Assembly: GCA_000469685.2 (NCBI GenBank)
Contig: LS997562.1
Location: 44,892,869-44,956,868 of the forward strand
Direction: 5' to 3'
DNA: 64,000 bases
Origin: Haemonchus contortus
Lineage: Eukaryota; Nematoda; Chromadorea; Rhabditida; Trichostrongylidae
In this document: positions 25,301 to 37,890 of the stretch, one piece after another
Numbering within the stretch: the stretch's first letter is position 1
Layout of the letters: every line of letters begins with the position of its first letter
Made by a program: the position numbers and the translations under genes
Notes under the pieces: model-generated
Seen by the model: the letters and a program-made list of their open reading frames with translations, nothing else
Database searches by the model: none
What the model was told of the DNA's origin: nothing

Positions 25301-27388
25301 AAGTCTTGGAAGATATGTGGACTACAGTGAAATTCTCAGCAAATACATCCCATACAAGCTAATACGTTCCTTGTGTTGCATTAGAATTCCAACACCTGTC
25401 CTATTCATATATGTACAACACTTATGTTGACTTTATTGACCCTTGTCCTTCACCACTTCAACCGCCGCCTCAATCGCACCCACTCGCTCTGAAGGCTGTA
25501 CACATTTGCTTAGTGGCTTGTTTGAACGGTTTCGAGTTCTTGAGAGCTCTATTCGCTTGTAAAGACTGAACAGAACAGATCTCCGAATATTTCTTCCTTG
25601 GCCCAATCCGAGGTCAACTTGGTCTGAGATATTTGCTATTCACTGCATACTTAATGAATGAGTCTGGCGATCGTTCTCAACATTCTCTACCCTTTTCTTT
25701 TGTTTATTGAACACTCTCAATAGAACGTGACTCTATTGCCACCTACATATAAATCGTGCATTCTTTTATCAGTGTTTATTTAGAGAATGAAGAGAAGAAA
25801 TGAGCGTGTAAACAAATCGAATTTACATAATATAGACAACAGATTAAGGCGCTTATATTTGACAAAGCTTACTTTGATGCAATAAATTCGAAGAATACTT
25901 TGTTAACGATATGCGCTTTTGATAAAGCGTGATTCCATTCAATTCCATATAGTCAAGCTTTGTTGTCGGGCTCGTTTCATCAGCTCTCGGAGTAGTTCAT
26001 CAACTTCCGCTCATGCAGTCTTTGTTTGCTTGGGTCTGGAAAACTCTGAAACTTCAGTTCACAGCTCCTATAGCCAGTTTCTCAGTGAAAAGTGTCCCAG
26101 GTTCTCCGAACAGTTCATTAGAACGTAATTCTATTAGTTGCTCAAACGTAATTCTAAATTCCAAACATCTTCCTTCTATGACCGCTTGCTTTTTGACAAT
26201 CTTGACACTTTCTAAGTTAGTTCTTTTCGCTAGTGTGGTCTCCTACGGAGCACCAGATGAATGCCTTGTCCTTTTTTGTCGTTTGCCCAGTCCCTCCTCA
26301 AGACAAATAACATACCGCAATGAACCTCGTAGAGTCCAAGCCTAACCACATTTTTATTTTTATGGATTTCTGTCAGATAAGCTCTGAAAAGAAATGCTGA
26401 AACGAGTGACGATCGTTAACGTTCAGCATGTCTACCCCAGTTCTTTGAGGCAAATTACATCTCCCTTCGTTATCTCACTTCCTCATCGATTCGACCACCA
26501 TAAACCCCTGCTTCTGGAAAAGTGTGTTCGATGTCTTGCATGAAAACCCGACATCTACGATTCAGTCCAGTGATAGCTTTCCTAAAACGATTACCTTTAT
26601 TGTTTTGAGTTTTAAAAATGTTTTTGAATTATTAATACCTATTCAAGGTGTTATAAGTTCACAATTCCAGCCGCCTCGAAGTTTTACGAGGTTTATTTCG
26701 TATTCTGGCAGATCTTCAAATTTTTGCGTCGAAAGGGTCTTTATATTTACCCAGCTGTCTTCTTCAAAAAAACAGCTATCCACTAGGCCGTTGTCGCGTT
26801 TTTCGAATCACAACTGAAGGGAACCCTAGAAAGGCCATCTCGAGTTGCTATTCCTCCTTACCTTACCAGTCAGCTCAGGCTCTTGTTGCTTTCCTGCATC
26901 CTCATTTAGCTGATTCTAACCTCAGCAATCCAATCTCTTCATACACATGATACATCCTAAGCCGCTGATTAGGCGTGAATTCATTTTTATTTTTATTTTA
27001 TGTATTTTTTCATTTTTATGAATCCATCTCCCAGACCGCTTTATCGGGTTAGCATTTTCCTTGAGGGGAGAAATTTCTCCAAGTAGCTCGGTTCCAGGGT
27101 TAACGGAGTGCATCCGGAAAATAGCATTTAAGTGCACGATCGATTATCCCTCGAGCGAACGAGGCTAGCTTTAGCTTTTCTCTCTCCAAATTCGCATTTT
27201 TGCGACGCTATTAGCTCCATTGGACGTTATGAGAGGAAAAAGCGACTCCAAAAGGCTCCATTACCATTCAATATGCTTGTTGAAAATCTAGTCAAGTAAT
27301 TCCTTTTTTACGAGCTTTCTGGTTGTCACCATGCACGTAGTCTTATCAGTGAAAACCTGAGTTGCAATCAGTAATTGTCTGATTTGAT
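22326..27388. other. no gene resolved
   Basis: The plus strand is pyrimidine-rich, which yields many Ser/Phe/Leu-rich open frames that look spurious. A stretch ending near 23292 has a more polar segment (MAADWDNLQRRQPLTLLQ) and a weak donor, but no partner exon was found. Confidence 0.3.
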
Positions 27389-27467
27389 TTTCCTACGCAT
27401 AAGATCAGGAGTTTTTAAAAAAACGAACAGTGTGTTTTTTGAAACTCCTGATCTTATGTGTAGGAAT
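27389..27467. ncRNA. long hairpin, pre-miRNA-like fold or MITE relic
   Basis: Arms 27392-27414 and 27442-27464 are reverse complements over 23 bases with one G:U-type mismatch. The inner AAAAAAA and TTTTTT runs can extend the stem, leaving a small loop and a transcript of about 75 nt. Length and geometry are those of a microRNA precursor. A foldback transposon relic would look the same in DNA, and no expression evidence is available. Confidence 0.35.
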
Positions 27468-30400
27468 AGGATTCCCAACACTAGGAAACGTTTGCCGCAA
27501 TTTCATGGGATTATGGCCGCATGGACCGTTCTGTCACGTCCAGTTCATCACTCACGCCATGGTTGCGCGAGATCCGTTGAACCCGATTTCGGCGATTGTC
27601 GTTTTCATTTTCATATCGCCCTTCAATATTTCAGCTGAATGGATCGAACTTAGTATGGACCACTGTTAGTGCTCTTGGAAACTCAGCAGTTCAATCATTT
27701 TAGCTTGGCAAGAGCGATGGTTCAGTGGACTAACTGGCTTTCTCCCTCATTCCCTGATTCTCTCTGTAATTCTGTTTTCTTCTGGCTACCCCTCCTTCAT
27801 GCCTATACTCCTGCACCCTTTAACCTCAGATAATGTCGGATTTTGATCATATCTTGCCATTACTCTCTTCTTCCGCGTTACTATCGGTTGGATAGTCACA
27901 CCATACCATTCTCAGAAACCAGTCGAGAAGCGTGCAGTACCTGGCTCATGGGGTTTTCCCGAACCGCTTGATTTTTCTGGCAGTCAATCGCGATGCATTC
28001 TGGTGGTTTAGATGGCGTCAAGAGAAGTACCATTCAGTTTATCGCTGGCACTTTTCTTGCACGATTCCACTTTCCTGAATGCCTTATGTTTGACATTTTT
28101 ACTCTTATAGCTGCAGATTCCATGAGCTGATGCTCAAATGCTTTCAAAAAATCCAGCGCTCGAAACATGATCGTCATTTCCGGTCTAATTTAGAAGTTTG
28201 CAGCCGTAATCAACCCAATTCTTTTGCCTCCACTTTCTTTTTTTTTCTTGCCGTATTGTGTGCTTTTCCTGATTGGGTGGTAAATTATGCCTACTACTTG
28301 ATGTACAAATCGTTGAAAATACGCCGTTGTTATCCAATTTTTTTTTTCAATTCCAAGTGCAGTTTGATCAGACGTACATTTATTTAGAAATAATTTTTGT
28401 AGATCAGAAATAGGATTACTTAAGTAATGGTTAAACGCACGATATCCATACTGCGAAATGCAAAACCTAATCAAGTTCTGTCTGTTTGACCAATCCAAAC
28501 TTTAATGAAAGAAGTGGAAGGTGATTTTCGTGGAGCATTTGAAACCATTTCACAAAGGTACCTTTGAAAAGTACAGTCATCGATAGCGAACAAGTTTTAT
28601 TTCTTCAAATTGTTACTTTACAATAGATAGCTTCACATGTGATTCATTGATGAGTAATTATATAAAAGGTAAGTACAATGCAATGTAATAGACTTGTTTG
28701 GTGGTGAGTAAGACATGAGTAACTTATGACAACGAGTAGGGATCATTGAAGGTAGTTGGGTTCCTACAGAAAAATAGTTGTTTTAAAACTAGTTCTTGAG
28801 GATTATACATAGGCATTACACATAGGCTGTTGCGTATCTTCCGCCTAGCACATAAAATTCTCGATTTATAAATAACCTTCAGAAGATCACCCATTGTTTA
28901 TGTCAGAAGTATAGCATGGAAAGGCCAATGCCTGCACTTTCTAGTGGGAACTAATAGGGTACAATGTTGGCAGCTAAGTAATTGCATATATTCTAGAAAA
29001 TATGATTAACTTTTTTCACAAAGTATTTTTTCGGTAAATTTCCAGTTATTCATAGGCCATAAACTATCAGGTAACTAAATAGTCTACGAGATATAAATCA
29101 CTTTGAAAAATTAATAGCCACAATTCAAGATGAATGGTAATTTTAAGAAGAAATACATAGAAAATATGCACTAACTTGGTCGCCAGTATTGTAAAAGGGA
29201 ATGGCTTTCAAACGAACCGCTTAAAGACTGCAGAAAGTTTGGAAATGAAGGCAAATAACAGGCACCACTAATTGCTTGACTGAATGAAAACCCTGAAACT
29301 CTTTGCTACCATACGCTCACATTCTTGCTTGGTTTGCGCAGCCGTAGGTTTTCTGATAAAATCGACACCAAAAACCAAAGTCAGGCTATAGAAAAGTCTG
29401 TCTCATCGAAGAACAGGTATAAAAGATGCATAAAATCTTCTTAAAAAACGCTTTCTCTGGATAAATATTCTGAAAGCACTTGTCCCGTTCAGCAGTATGC
29501 GTGTAAACGGAATGGATACTATGGATAGACTGCTGTCTTCTTGTCAGGCTTGCCACCGGTCGGTCTTATAAACAGATCAACAGCTTAGCGCTCGTATTAT
29601 AGCGCTGCGCTGCATTTCGCCGATGTTAGTTTGCATTGTCCGTCGAGAGCTCATCGGGCAGGCAGACGTCAGTCAGCTGGAGTCCCATCAATACCTCGTT
29701 TTCTACTCGGGTACAAGGCCCTATGTGGACCTGCGCCTATGGAATGTTCTGTAGCATGTTTCTCTTGAAGTGAATTTTCTACTTATCTTTTTTTTACGAT
29801 TTTGCCCTTTTTCATCAAAGATCTTGCAGAGAGTTGCGCATATTTCAAATAGATTTTTCTCACACTCACACTCTTCCAGATTAGGTTTTCTCTCGGGCTT
29901 TCAGAAACTCAATCGATCTGGGTTCCCTTAGTTCTTCCTTCTTTTCCTCTCTGTGGGTACCCTTTTGGGGTCTGTGTTTACTTAAAGCCATAGCTGTGCA
30001 TAGTCTGTAGTCATAGCAGCCTGTTTGGATTGCTTTCACATACCTTGAACTGCTTTCACATACTTTGCTGTTGAACAATTAGAAAACGGAACTGATAACG
30101 ATGAACTCTGCCCAAATTAAAGAATATTGAATTGAGAGGGGAGATATTTAATCGACCCACGCTCTGTTTTTCTTACGGAGTCAAAAAAGGGCCTCTAGTC
30201 GAGGTAGAAACTCTTCGGTGTGGGATCAAGGCATTCCATCATTCCCCTGCACATCTCCATTCACGCACTGGGTAGAGTTTAAACCTCACTCAAACTCAAC
30301 CTCAACAGAGGCCATCATGATTCAGTTTATGAAAGCTCATAAAACTCATAGATGTTCATGACGTTGGTCGTTCTGCCTTCATTTGATACATAAACCCTTA

Positions 30401-33400
30401 CGGCTCACATGACGACTAGTATTACAACAGAACTTGTTTGCATCGCTACGTAATCGGCTAGTATGTTACAGATGTCGTAGAAGATTGCCGTCAGCCTTAT
30501 CATCAGGCATACACATCACTCTTTCTGGCCCCCCTTGCTGCCATTGCTTCTTCTTTTACTGCTATCTGTGTTTTCCGCAGTTACTACTACTATCCCATAG
30601 CCAAGCAATAATGAATATTTTACGGCACTCCCATACGTCGGCCATCTTCCTATACATTCGCTGGGACACTCTCTTTCTGAAATGACGGGACGAGTGGAGT
30701 CTTCTTTCCAATGCCTCTGGAAAATTTTTCATTGTGATCATTTCTAATGTCCTCCTTTTTGCACCATTTAGCTACCGAACATGTTGCGCAAAAAGATGCT
30801 GTTCTGAAATTGAAACTTCATAGCGTTTTCAAAAGCATTCTGGTAATCATTGTTTTTCCAGTATGCTTACTCAGAAAGTAGGCTATTCGTTTTGTTGATC
30901 AAGCATTGCTTACCATGATGCTATTGAGAACGTTAAGAGGTTCCCATTTCTAGAACAAAAAGAATCGAAGGAGGAAAATGAACAAGTAAAGCTCAGGAAT
31001 GAGTGGATCCTTGTTCCTTGAAATTGTCAGTTCGGCTTGATTAGATTTTTGCTGATTCCACTCGCTGACAAGGGATGCAAGCGTTCTCATGCTTCCCTGC
31101 AAGTTATGTAGGTCAGATTGTAACACACGGTATTTACATACTTCGTGACCAAAATTGCTAGCCCGTGTTTGAATCATTGAAGGAAAAAGCGCAGAGCGAA
31201 GGAGTAACCATGATTGAGCTTAGAGATGGTTTTTAGTCGGATATTGGTCTCACCTGACTTTTAGAAAAGGGAGGAGCTGAGATGATTATTTGAGCAAAAA
31301 GTTGAGATGGCGTACGGATTGAAACCAGTTGGCCAAGTGATCTTCTTTCAGTTTTAACTTACTTTGCGGGACTTGTTACATTTGCGTGAAAAGCCTACTG
31401 ATAGGATGCACATTGGGTACCGAGTATATGCTAAAGATAGCATTAAATGCTGTTCCAGAACACTGTGGGAAACATTTCACTTGGGAGACATTTCAGTGGT
31501 GGATTTCTGGGTTCCGATTTTTTTGCAACTTTTGAGCTAATTTTTTGTATCGGCACCCCATTGAACTGTATGAGGTCGCGAGCGAGCAAGGGATGGTGAC
31601 CCATCTAACTTCCTAGGTTTCCTTGATGGTAGCAGTTGAGCAGCAGTGTAGTTTGCTAAATTTTTGAATTATGCCTGTAAAATCCAGGACAAACCTCTGT
31701 AGCAAAAGCATCATTACACTGAACCTGCTCACTTTTTTTTCCCATTTGCCGTACAGCTGTTACTCCTTGAGTACGCGTAATGGTCAGTCATCATATAAAA
31801 GCTCGATAGGATGATTGCTAGTGAGTGCTCCGAATAAAAGCTTGAAAAAAGGTGAGGTGCAAGGAAATTAGAACATCGTGACTAGAAGTTCTCTCACTTG
31901 ACTGTCTTACCGAAAAGCGAACAAGTTGGTCGTCAGGCTTTTTTAGAACCCGCCTTTCAGACCGCTGGTGAAGGTTTACTTTTGGACCAGGGCCAAGCTG
32001 CTCAGACGCTTCTCAAAGATGCATTGCTACGGAGAACTACCTGTCTCTCTATGTATCGCGAATGATTTCATCTATCAAAGAAGCGTGATTTCTGCTTCCG
32101 GATTTCCGGACTCGACCTTCTCGTGACCATATGACTTGTAGGAGACTGTGAGCTGAGAACTCTCTCTTATATTACCTTTTGAGGTACAATAAGGTAGTGG
32201 CTGAAGTGGGTGAAGATTCTGTCAAATGAATCATCCATACATCTGACACACACTCGTCCTACAGGCAATTCTGATTGAGAGTTTGTCAAGTATTTCGTAA
32301 TGAGTTGTGAGGTGTTGATGTTGAATTTGAAAGTTCTGACTCTCTAACTTCTCTGTTCTAACTCAGCATAACAGTTCATGAAGTATTCTCAGGTTGACTT
32401 CAATAGTTCTAGATTTGGCAAGGTTTTTAGGGGACTATTCAATAATTTCAAGGTTCAAACCTTTCATCTCAAACAATTCTTTCAAGCCATGATAAGTGAC
32501 GATTCAATGCATCGTTTCATTTTAGAAACTAACGAGCCCAGAAAATCACCTTGCAAGCGTTCTCAGTATTTCCTTCTTGTACGTAACTTTTCTATGTAAA
32601 TGTGATTTTCACGCTATTTTCTTGGAAGCTGTTCAAGCGAGACATTTGGAGCGCTTAGAAGAAGGACTGACCATGAGAAGTCTCCATGAACGACTGCTTC
32701 TAATTACTTGAGTACTCAAATCTGTAAGATCGTCGGTGTTCGAACAAAAATGTTGGCTAACTTTCTCCAGCATTTTGTTTCGAAAAAACGTACTCCAATT
32801 CAAATATAAGTCATTCTTGTTGGTTCGTTTACCTATACACCCGTATTCTTGTGTTGTAAAAATGCAGATGTCTTCGTAACCTGATCACGGAAGGAGAGAG
32901 GAGAGGCTTGTGAGAGATTTGAGTAACAAGTCAGCTTTTTCGTTCGTAATTATTAGATGTCCCAGCAGACTTGAGTGTTTTGGTTCTCTGGAACAACAGG
33001 ACATGCGACGTTCGTTCCCTCACCCATAAAATGCATCAGACACCCGGCTTCATAAATATCTGTGTATCTAAAAATATATGTGAAATTGAGATGTTATGCT
33101 ATCTACAAGTTACCTCAAAAAAAGGAACCGTCTCGGGCAAGCTCTCTGCCATTAAGATATGGGAAGATATAGAAAGTACAAGGGAAAAACGCTCGGGAGT
33201 CCTCAAGGTTGTAGCAAATCCCTCCACTATTCATCTCTACTGTCAACGACACCTACTAGGCTTGAAAAGAGTACTTCGCGATAACAAAGGCCTCGCTAAT
33301 CACCGTACTTCTTCTCAATCACCGGGATTAGAACTTCGATTTTGTTAAACCGATATATCGCGATATCGGGGTGAAAACATCCTACGAAAAGCGGTAGAAA

Positions 33401-33930
33401 GATTCCATAAAGAACACCCGCTATCGTCGTCTGTCGTCGAGGATGTCCCTTTGGGGACCTGCCTATTTTTCGGGCGCGGCACCGCCATATATACCTGTAG
33501 AGTTTTACATCCCTATGACGTTGAGCAAACTCGTACTGTAACCCCTCGTCTATACAGTATTTTAAGTACACGGCAGAGGCACAAACCTCACCCTTCCTCG
33601 CCAAATCCCCACTATCCTATTAATGGGAACCCACTGAGCATCATATATTTCACATTCGAAAAATTTCTGTTTTTTTTTCATTGATATGGAATCCTATAGC
33701 AATAAACCTCACACTTCTTACACCTCTTACTATATATCTCGCCACTTCGAATCGTGTCTTCTGCTTTATGGATTGTTGAACTTTGTTTACCAACGGAGAG
33801 AATATTCTGAGGATACTAATTCACTGAACCAAGCTCTATTAGACAGAAATCACCTTCGCGACGTCTCGATCCGCAACCATTTCAACCTCATGATAACCTT
33901 TTGAACTTTTTGTCTGTTTAAATCCCTCGA
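27468..33930. other. no gene resolved
   Basis: Directly after the hairpin, 27.46-27.67 kb is open on plus (a frame containing LWPHGPFCHVQF) and, with acceptor and GTGAGT donor, also on minus (short exon-like MKTTIAEIGFNGSRATMA). I cannot decide between them. From 28.4 to 33 kb the sequence is AT-rich and featureless. A frame at 33296-33604 (-) is open but its splice sites would need a 32-nt intron. Confidence 0.3.
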
Positions 33931-34484
33931 ATGAGGATCTCAACGAGTGAAAGAGGGTACCGAGGGGACATAAAATCACTGATTCCAAGAAGACTTATAA
34001 TAATTTTGGTCGTTTGCATAGTTTCTTTTTCTGCATCCACAAGTGACGAACGACCTGCAGCAGGTGAGATCTCCATCAGACCGTAAAAATCCCAGCTTCA
34101 ATCGTGACCTTGATCATTTTCTTGATTTTTGGGGTCTAATTTTTTCCGCATCTGGCTCCTCCAGGCGTACTTTCACCTAGCAACGAGCAGTTTTCGTCGA
34201 TTTACATTCGTATGTCTTTTATCTGTATCTGAAATGTCATCATATAAAAAAGGGAAAAAGGGGACCCTCTCCCAAGTGTCTCTGATTGGCTGTACATCAG
34301 GGCAAAAACAAAAACACCATATTACCACTTGTACTGGTCACTGATAAGAAACAAATTTTGTCAACTAAAACTTTTAATGTTTTCTTTCATTTTTTATATA
34401 GTAACTCTGAGGAATAAGACTATTCACGGCAAACCACTTATCAGGCCAACAGGTCGCGTTTTCTTGCTCCCTTTGGGATTGTAA
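33931..34484 (+). CDS. candidate two-exon small secreted or membrane-anchored peptide, 71 aa
   Basis: Exon 1 33931-34063 (44 codons plus 1 base, donor GTGAGA), exon 2 34402-34484 (acceptor TTTTTATATAG, stop TAA); the phases match. After a basic N terminus (LIPRR, residues 17-21) comes a hydrophobic core LIIILVVCIVSFSAS (22-36), a signal peptide or signal anchor, then a short basic tail with TIHGKPLIRPTGRVFLLPLG. The Gly-Lys and Gly-Arg steps resemble amidation and cleavage sites of neuropeptide precursors. That reading is an inference; no known peptide family is matched. No clear trans-splice site or AATAAA was found. Confidence 0.4.
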
Positions 34485-36027
34485 CATTGGCTGAGCAACA
34501 AGTAGTTTTTTCCATAACTGTGATTTGAGATGGAGTTCATAGCGTACATATTTCTAAGGAACTCGCCAACAATGAGCATTATTAATTTAGCACACAGTAT
34601 AGCCTTTTTGGTGCTTTTTTCAACGTTAAGTTGCTTCTAAGCTTTACGGAGACTGTAGTGTTGAAGGTTTTCAAGAGTCAAGTGCTTAGCGAACTAGTTC
34701 TGGCCCCTGTCATCGGCTGGAAATATTTATTCAGACCCCATCGTTGTTCGTGGGACACAAATACTTTTATCCTATTTCTTTTCCCTCCGCTTTAACATTG
34801 TCATCATCATCTGCGGACTTTTTCCGAACATCTGAAATCACCTCCAAGTACATTCCTAACCTCCACGTCCTCTGTAACGAAAAGATTTTTCATTTCTACT
34901 CAGTTGTCCTCAATCAATATGACATGTAGAGTTTTCCTCTCGAAATCAATGAATCTTTCAAAGGACCTTCTCGAACTCCCGATTACTGTAAACTACGTCT
35001 TAAAACTTTCGTGATATCTCATGATTGATTGATTCTTCCCAAAGTAGAGTAGTGGATGAGTGGCGGTTAACGGTGTACGTGTTTCGATTTTAACTGGGTC
35101 ATGGACTTGTCGGCAATGTAATTGTAAGAACGACGTCCTGTCGGTGAGAAAGGAACCTTCCACGTTTGTCTTCGTCGCCGCTGCACTTGCCTCGTAGTTT
35201 TGCTGTTCATCGTCTACGATTTTTGCCTGAGTAATTCACTTTGAGGAAAGGTATGAGCTTAAATGAGATCTTCGCAACTGTCCCTAATTTTTTGGCATTT
35301 TCTCTTTTCGTAGTGCTCTACACATAACGCTCACAAAGTCGCCAATCACTTCAGTTGAAAATAACAGCCATATTTGGATGCACAGAAAGGCTGTGCCAAA
35401 GCGACACCCTACTTGGCATCCATTCTTCCAAGCACAAATTTAATGCTGTTCAGTTGTCACCTGACTTGAACTCGTCACTGGCGGGGTTCAACTGCCTCCT
35501 TGGATGAACCTCTAGCTACTTCATTTCAAGTTTATATTGCTACATTCCATAGGATCATAGGTCCTATAGAATGCCAAAAGCTTCTGCAGTAGGGACGAAC
35601 ACAAGATGATGTTTCTCCGTCCTACAATGAAAGGGTGGTTATTGTCTGTTTGAGCGAGGAAAAAGCACATGAGTGCATACGTGGAGGCAGCTTTATGTGG
35701 GTTCGTACTTTCTTTGTCAAAGAACCTTTTTCCTTAAAAGCTTTCCGGCAAAAAAGCCAAGCATATGATTGAAGGAGGCAGCAACCCAGTCAGAAATTTC
35801 TCCAAGAGTTTCTTTTTGTGTCCTGCCGCTAAGTGTACCATGCTGAGCAGCTTGTTGCAAGGGAGAGTGGGTAAGATGGGATCATTATGCTATGAATGGG
35901 ACTGTTCTGTGAGCTGACTGACATACATAGATATGAGGTGTTGCGAAGGTCCCAAACCTATAAGCCGGTATTCGCGAAGGTGGATGAGGGGAGCTGCCAC
36001 AAAAATATAATATAGTGATCTACTGAG
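34485..36027. other. unresolved; two overlapping minus-strand frames near 35.0-35.23 kb
   Basis: After a plausible minus-strand acceptor (GAATTACTCAG, ending at 35229) one frame stays open for about 77 codons and another encodes a 47-codon basic frame from an ATG (QVQRRRRQTWKVPFSPTGRR). Both look protein-like, so the true frame is unclear. Confidence 0.25.
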
Positions 36028-36059
36028 TGAACCTTCGAGTGTATCGACTCGAAGGTTCA
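36028..36059. repeat. perfect 13-bp inverted repeat hairpin
   Basis: TGAACCTTCGAGT, loop GTATCG, ACTCGAAGGTTCA. The perfect palindrome lies about 70 bases beyond the donor of the candidate exon at 36130-36241 and would form a stable stem in RNA. It may be a regulatory stem or a small foldback element. Confidence 0.45.
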
Positions 36060-36129
36060 ATCCATGTGACTCGATGATCTTTCGGAATGAGTCAATACTT
36101 TTAAAAGCATAATTCACCTATCCACGTAC

Positions 36130-36241
36130 CTTTTCGCCAAGGGAAGCCTGTTAGGTATTCAGCGGCATCGTGAGCATCTTCACTGCGCTGGGCGAAACCA
36201 CGTTGGCGGAGCATCGATTGAGCTGAGCTGAGCAGATTCAT
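36130..36241 (-). CDS. candidate first coding exon of an unidentified minus-strand gene
   Basis: ATG at 36241, 37 codons plus one base, ending at a strong donor (AAAAG followed by GTACGT). The peptide starts MNLLSSAQSMLRQRGFAQR, an amphipathic Arg/Ser/Gln-rich, acid-free stretch of the mitochondrial presequence type, then continues EDAHDAAEYLTGFPWRK. A mitochondrial protein is therefore possible. The next exon must start in phase 1 further left; a 55-base segment at about 33495-33549 fits that phase but is not convincing. The family is not recognised. Confidence 0.4.
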
Positions 36242-37890
36242 CCTCTTCTTGGTCTTAAACAGTGCTTTTGGTCTTCTAATGATTTTTCTAAGTGCCTGAG
36301 TATGGCAATTTTTTGTTACAAAAATTCATGCTTTCGAGAGTCACTCTCTTTCAACTTTCACTGACAACTTTGCCCAAATGCTCTTTTCTGTATTGTTCCT
36401 CTTTTTCTTATATTAATCACCCACTCTCCTGTGACATTCTAAATTTCACGCATCATTTCCCATTTTCTTTGCGACGAGACCCTGGAGATCTCTTTGAATT
36501 GGCGTGGAGAAGGGTCACTAAAGAGGTGGAAGAGAAGGATAGATTCATCGCCTATGCATTTATAATTTTTGTATGCAAGAATCAAAGTGCTATCGAGAAC
36601 CCTTCGTTTTGTTTTAATTATCCATATTGTATTCGATCGTCTTCATAATTTCAAATCAGAAGTGATGATAACAGAGTTACAGAGGTAGTTATTGGAACGA
36701 ATTCTGTGACAATTGTATCTCAGCTTTGAACTGAATGAGTAGGGCTGGAAGAATAATTAACAATAAGAGCTAGCTTTTTCACCCATACCAGTTCTCACCC
36801 TCATCAATTCCGGCCTTCCTACACCCTCCGTCGTGAATTGAAGCCGAGAATAATGTTTTAATGTTGTTAAATTTCCCTTTTTCTCTCATTCGGCTACCAC
36901 TTAAAATCATGGATGTGGAAATGCAGCCGTGATGTAAGTCATAGAATCAGTTTTCCTATACGAGTCTGGTACAAACGTAGCCGTTGGAGAGGTCCGGGGA
37001 GAATTGATCGATTCGCGAGGAAAATACCTGGGAATTCACTGAATACTTCTACTCGAGTGGATTACGCCATGCTTGAGGATTTTTTAGAAAATAGATGAGG
37101 TGTGCAGCGGGACTAACAAAGGATTGGCTGGATGTGGTCTTTTTCGAAATCGGGCTTTGAGCATATAGCAGGTACAGTGAGATGGCAACGACCAACAGGA
37201 ACTGGGGATCCTACCACGACGCGGAATTGATGCTGTGTAAAAGGGAAGGAATGCATCTTCGTCACTGAACGTCTAGGTTCTCCTCTCCTGAATGATAGTA
37301 CTGGCAAATAGTTCAGTTGAGAAATTTGTTTGTAGCCGAGCATGGCCTAGGCCAGAATCGCGCTTACCAGTTTATTCAACGAGACTGTCAATGTTTATGC
37401 TATCCGGTGCACTTCTTGCACTATCTCAATTTAATTTCTTCACCTTCCCATCCGAGTGACGCCTATTTCTGTATATTATCTATTGCCAGCCTCTGTCAGA
37501 TATTATCAATTCCAATAGGCGTCGTCGGAAACCGGCTGGTTACTTTCGACTTGACTTACTGGTAACCTGTTTCTGAAACGCGATCATTTCGATTGAGCGC
37601 TCTTTCACTTTTCCATTTCGAGCCGCTTCGGCTCCAACGTCTAGCATTGACTTCCGTATGGTGAACGGGGACGTGCAGTGTTTCAGCCTACCGTTCTGCT
37701 ATTCCCATATGAGTGAAAAAGTGGATTTTTCTGATGTATGCACTGGTGTGAATAGAATTAGCCACTGCTTCCTGTTTTGTACAATTTCGTCGTTTAACAA
37801 ACTTTGTCATTGAAATGTTCGGAGATCAATCTGATGCTACTTCATTGACTACCTGGGCAATTACTCACCTTACCCTAGTCCATTGCCTAC
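36242..37890. other. no gene resolved
   Basis: Open frames at 36292-36648 and 36913-37098 (+) include protein-like stretches (LFELAWRRVTKEVEEKDRF; RIDRFARKIPGNSLNTSTRV), but neither has paired splice sites I trust. Confidence 0.25.

Noticed and set aside
22326..27388. Plus-strand Ser/Phe/Leu-rich open frames
   Set aside because: The composition follows the pyrimidine bias of the strand; no motifs and no paired splice sites.
27430..27669. GPCR fragment (LWPHGPFCHVQF resembles the TM3 Cys region)
   Set aside because: No E/DRY, no adjacent helices or splice partners, and the minus strand has equally good exon signals.
33296..33604. 102-codon minus-strand frame as continuation of the exon at 36130
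   Set aside because: A 55-base piece fits the phase, but the next join needs a 32-base intron and the frame is also open unspliced. No homology recognised.
36945..37054. Transthyretin-like domain (FLYESGTNVAVGEVRGELID)
   Set aside because: The frame stops after about 30 residues, the upstream splice site would leave a 17-base intron, and a longer frame overlaps it.
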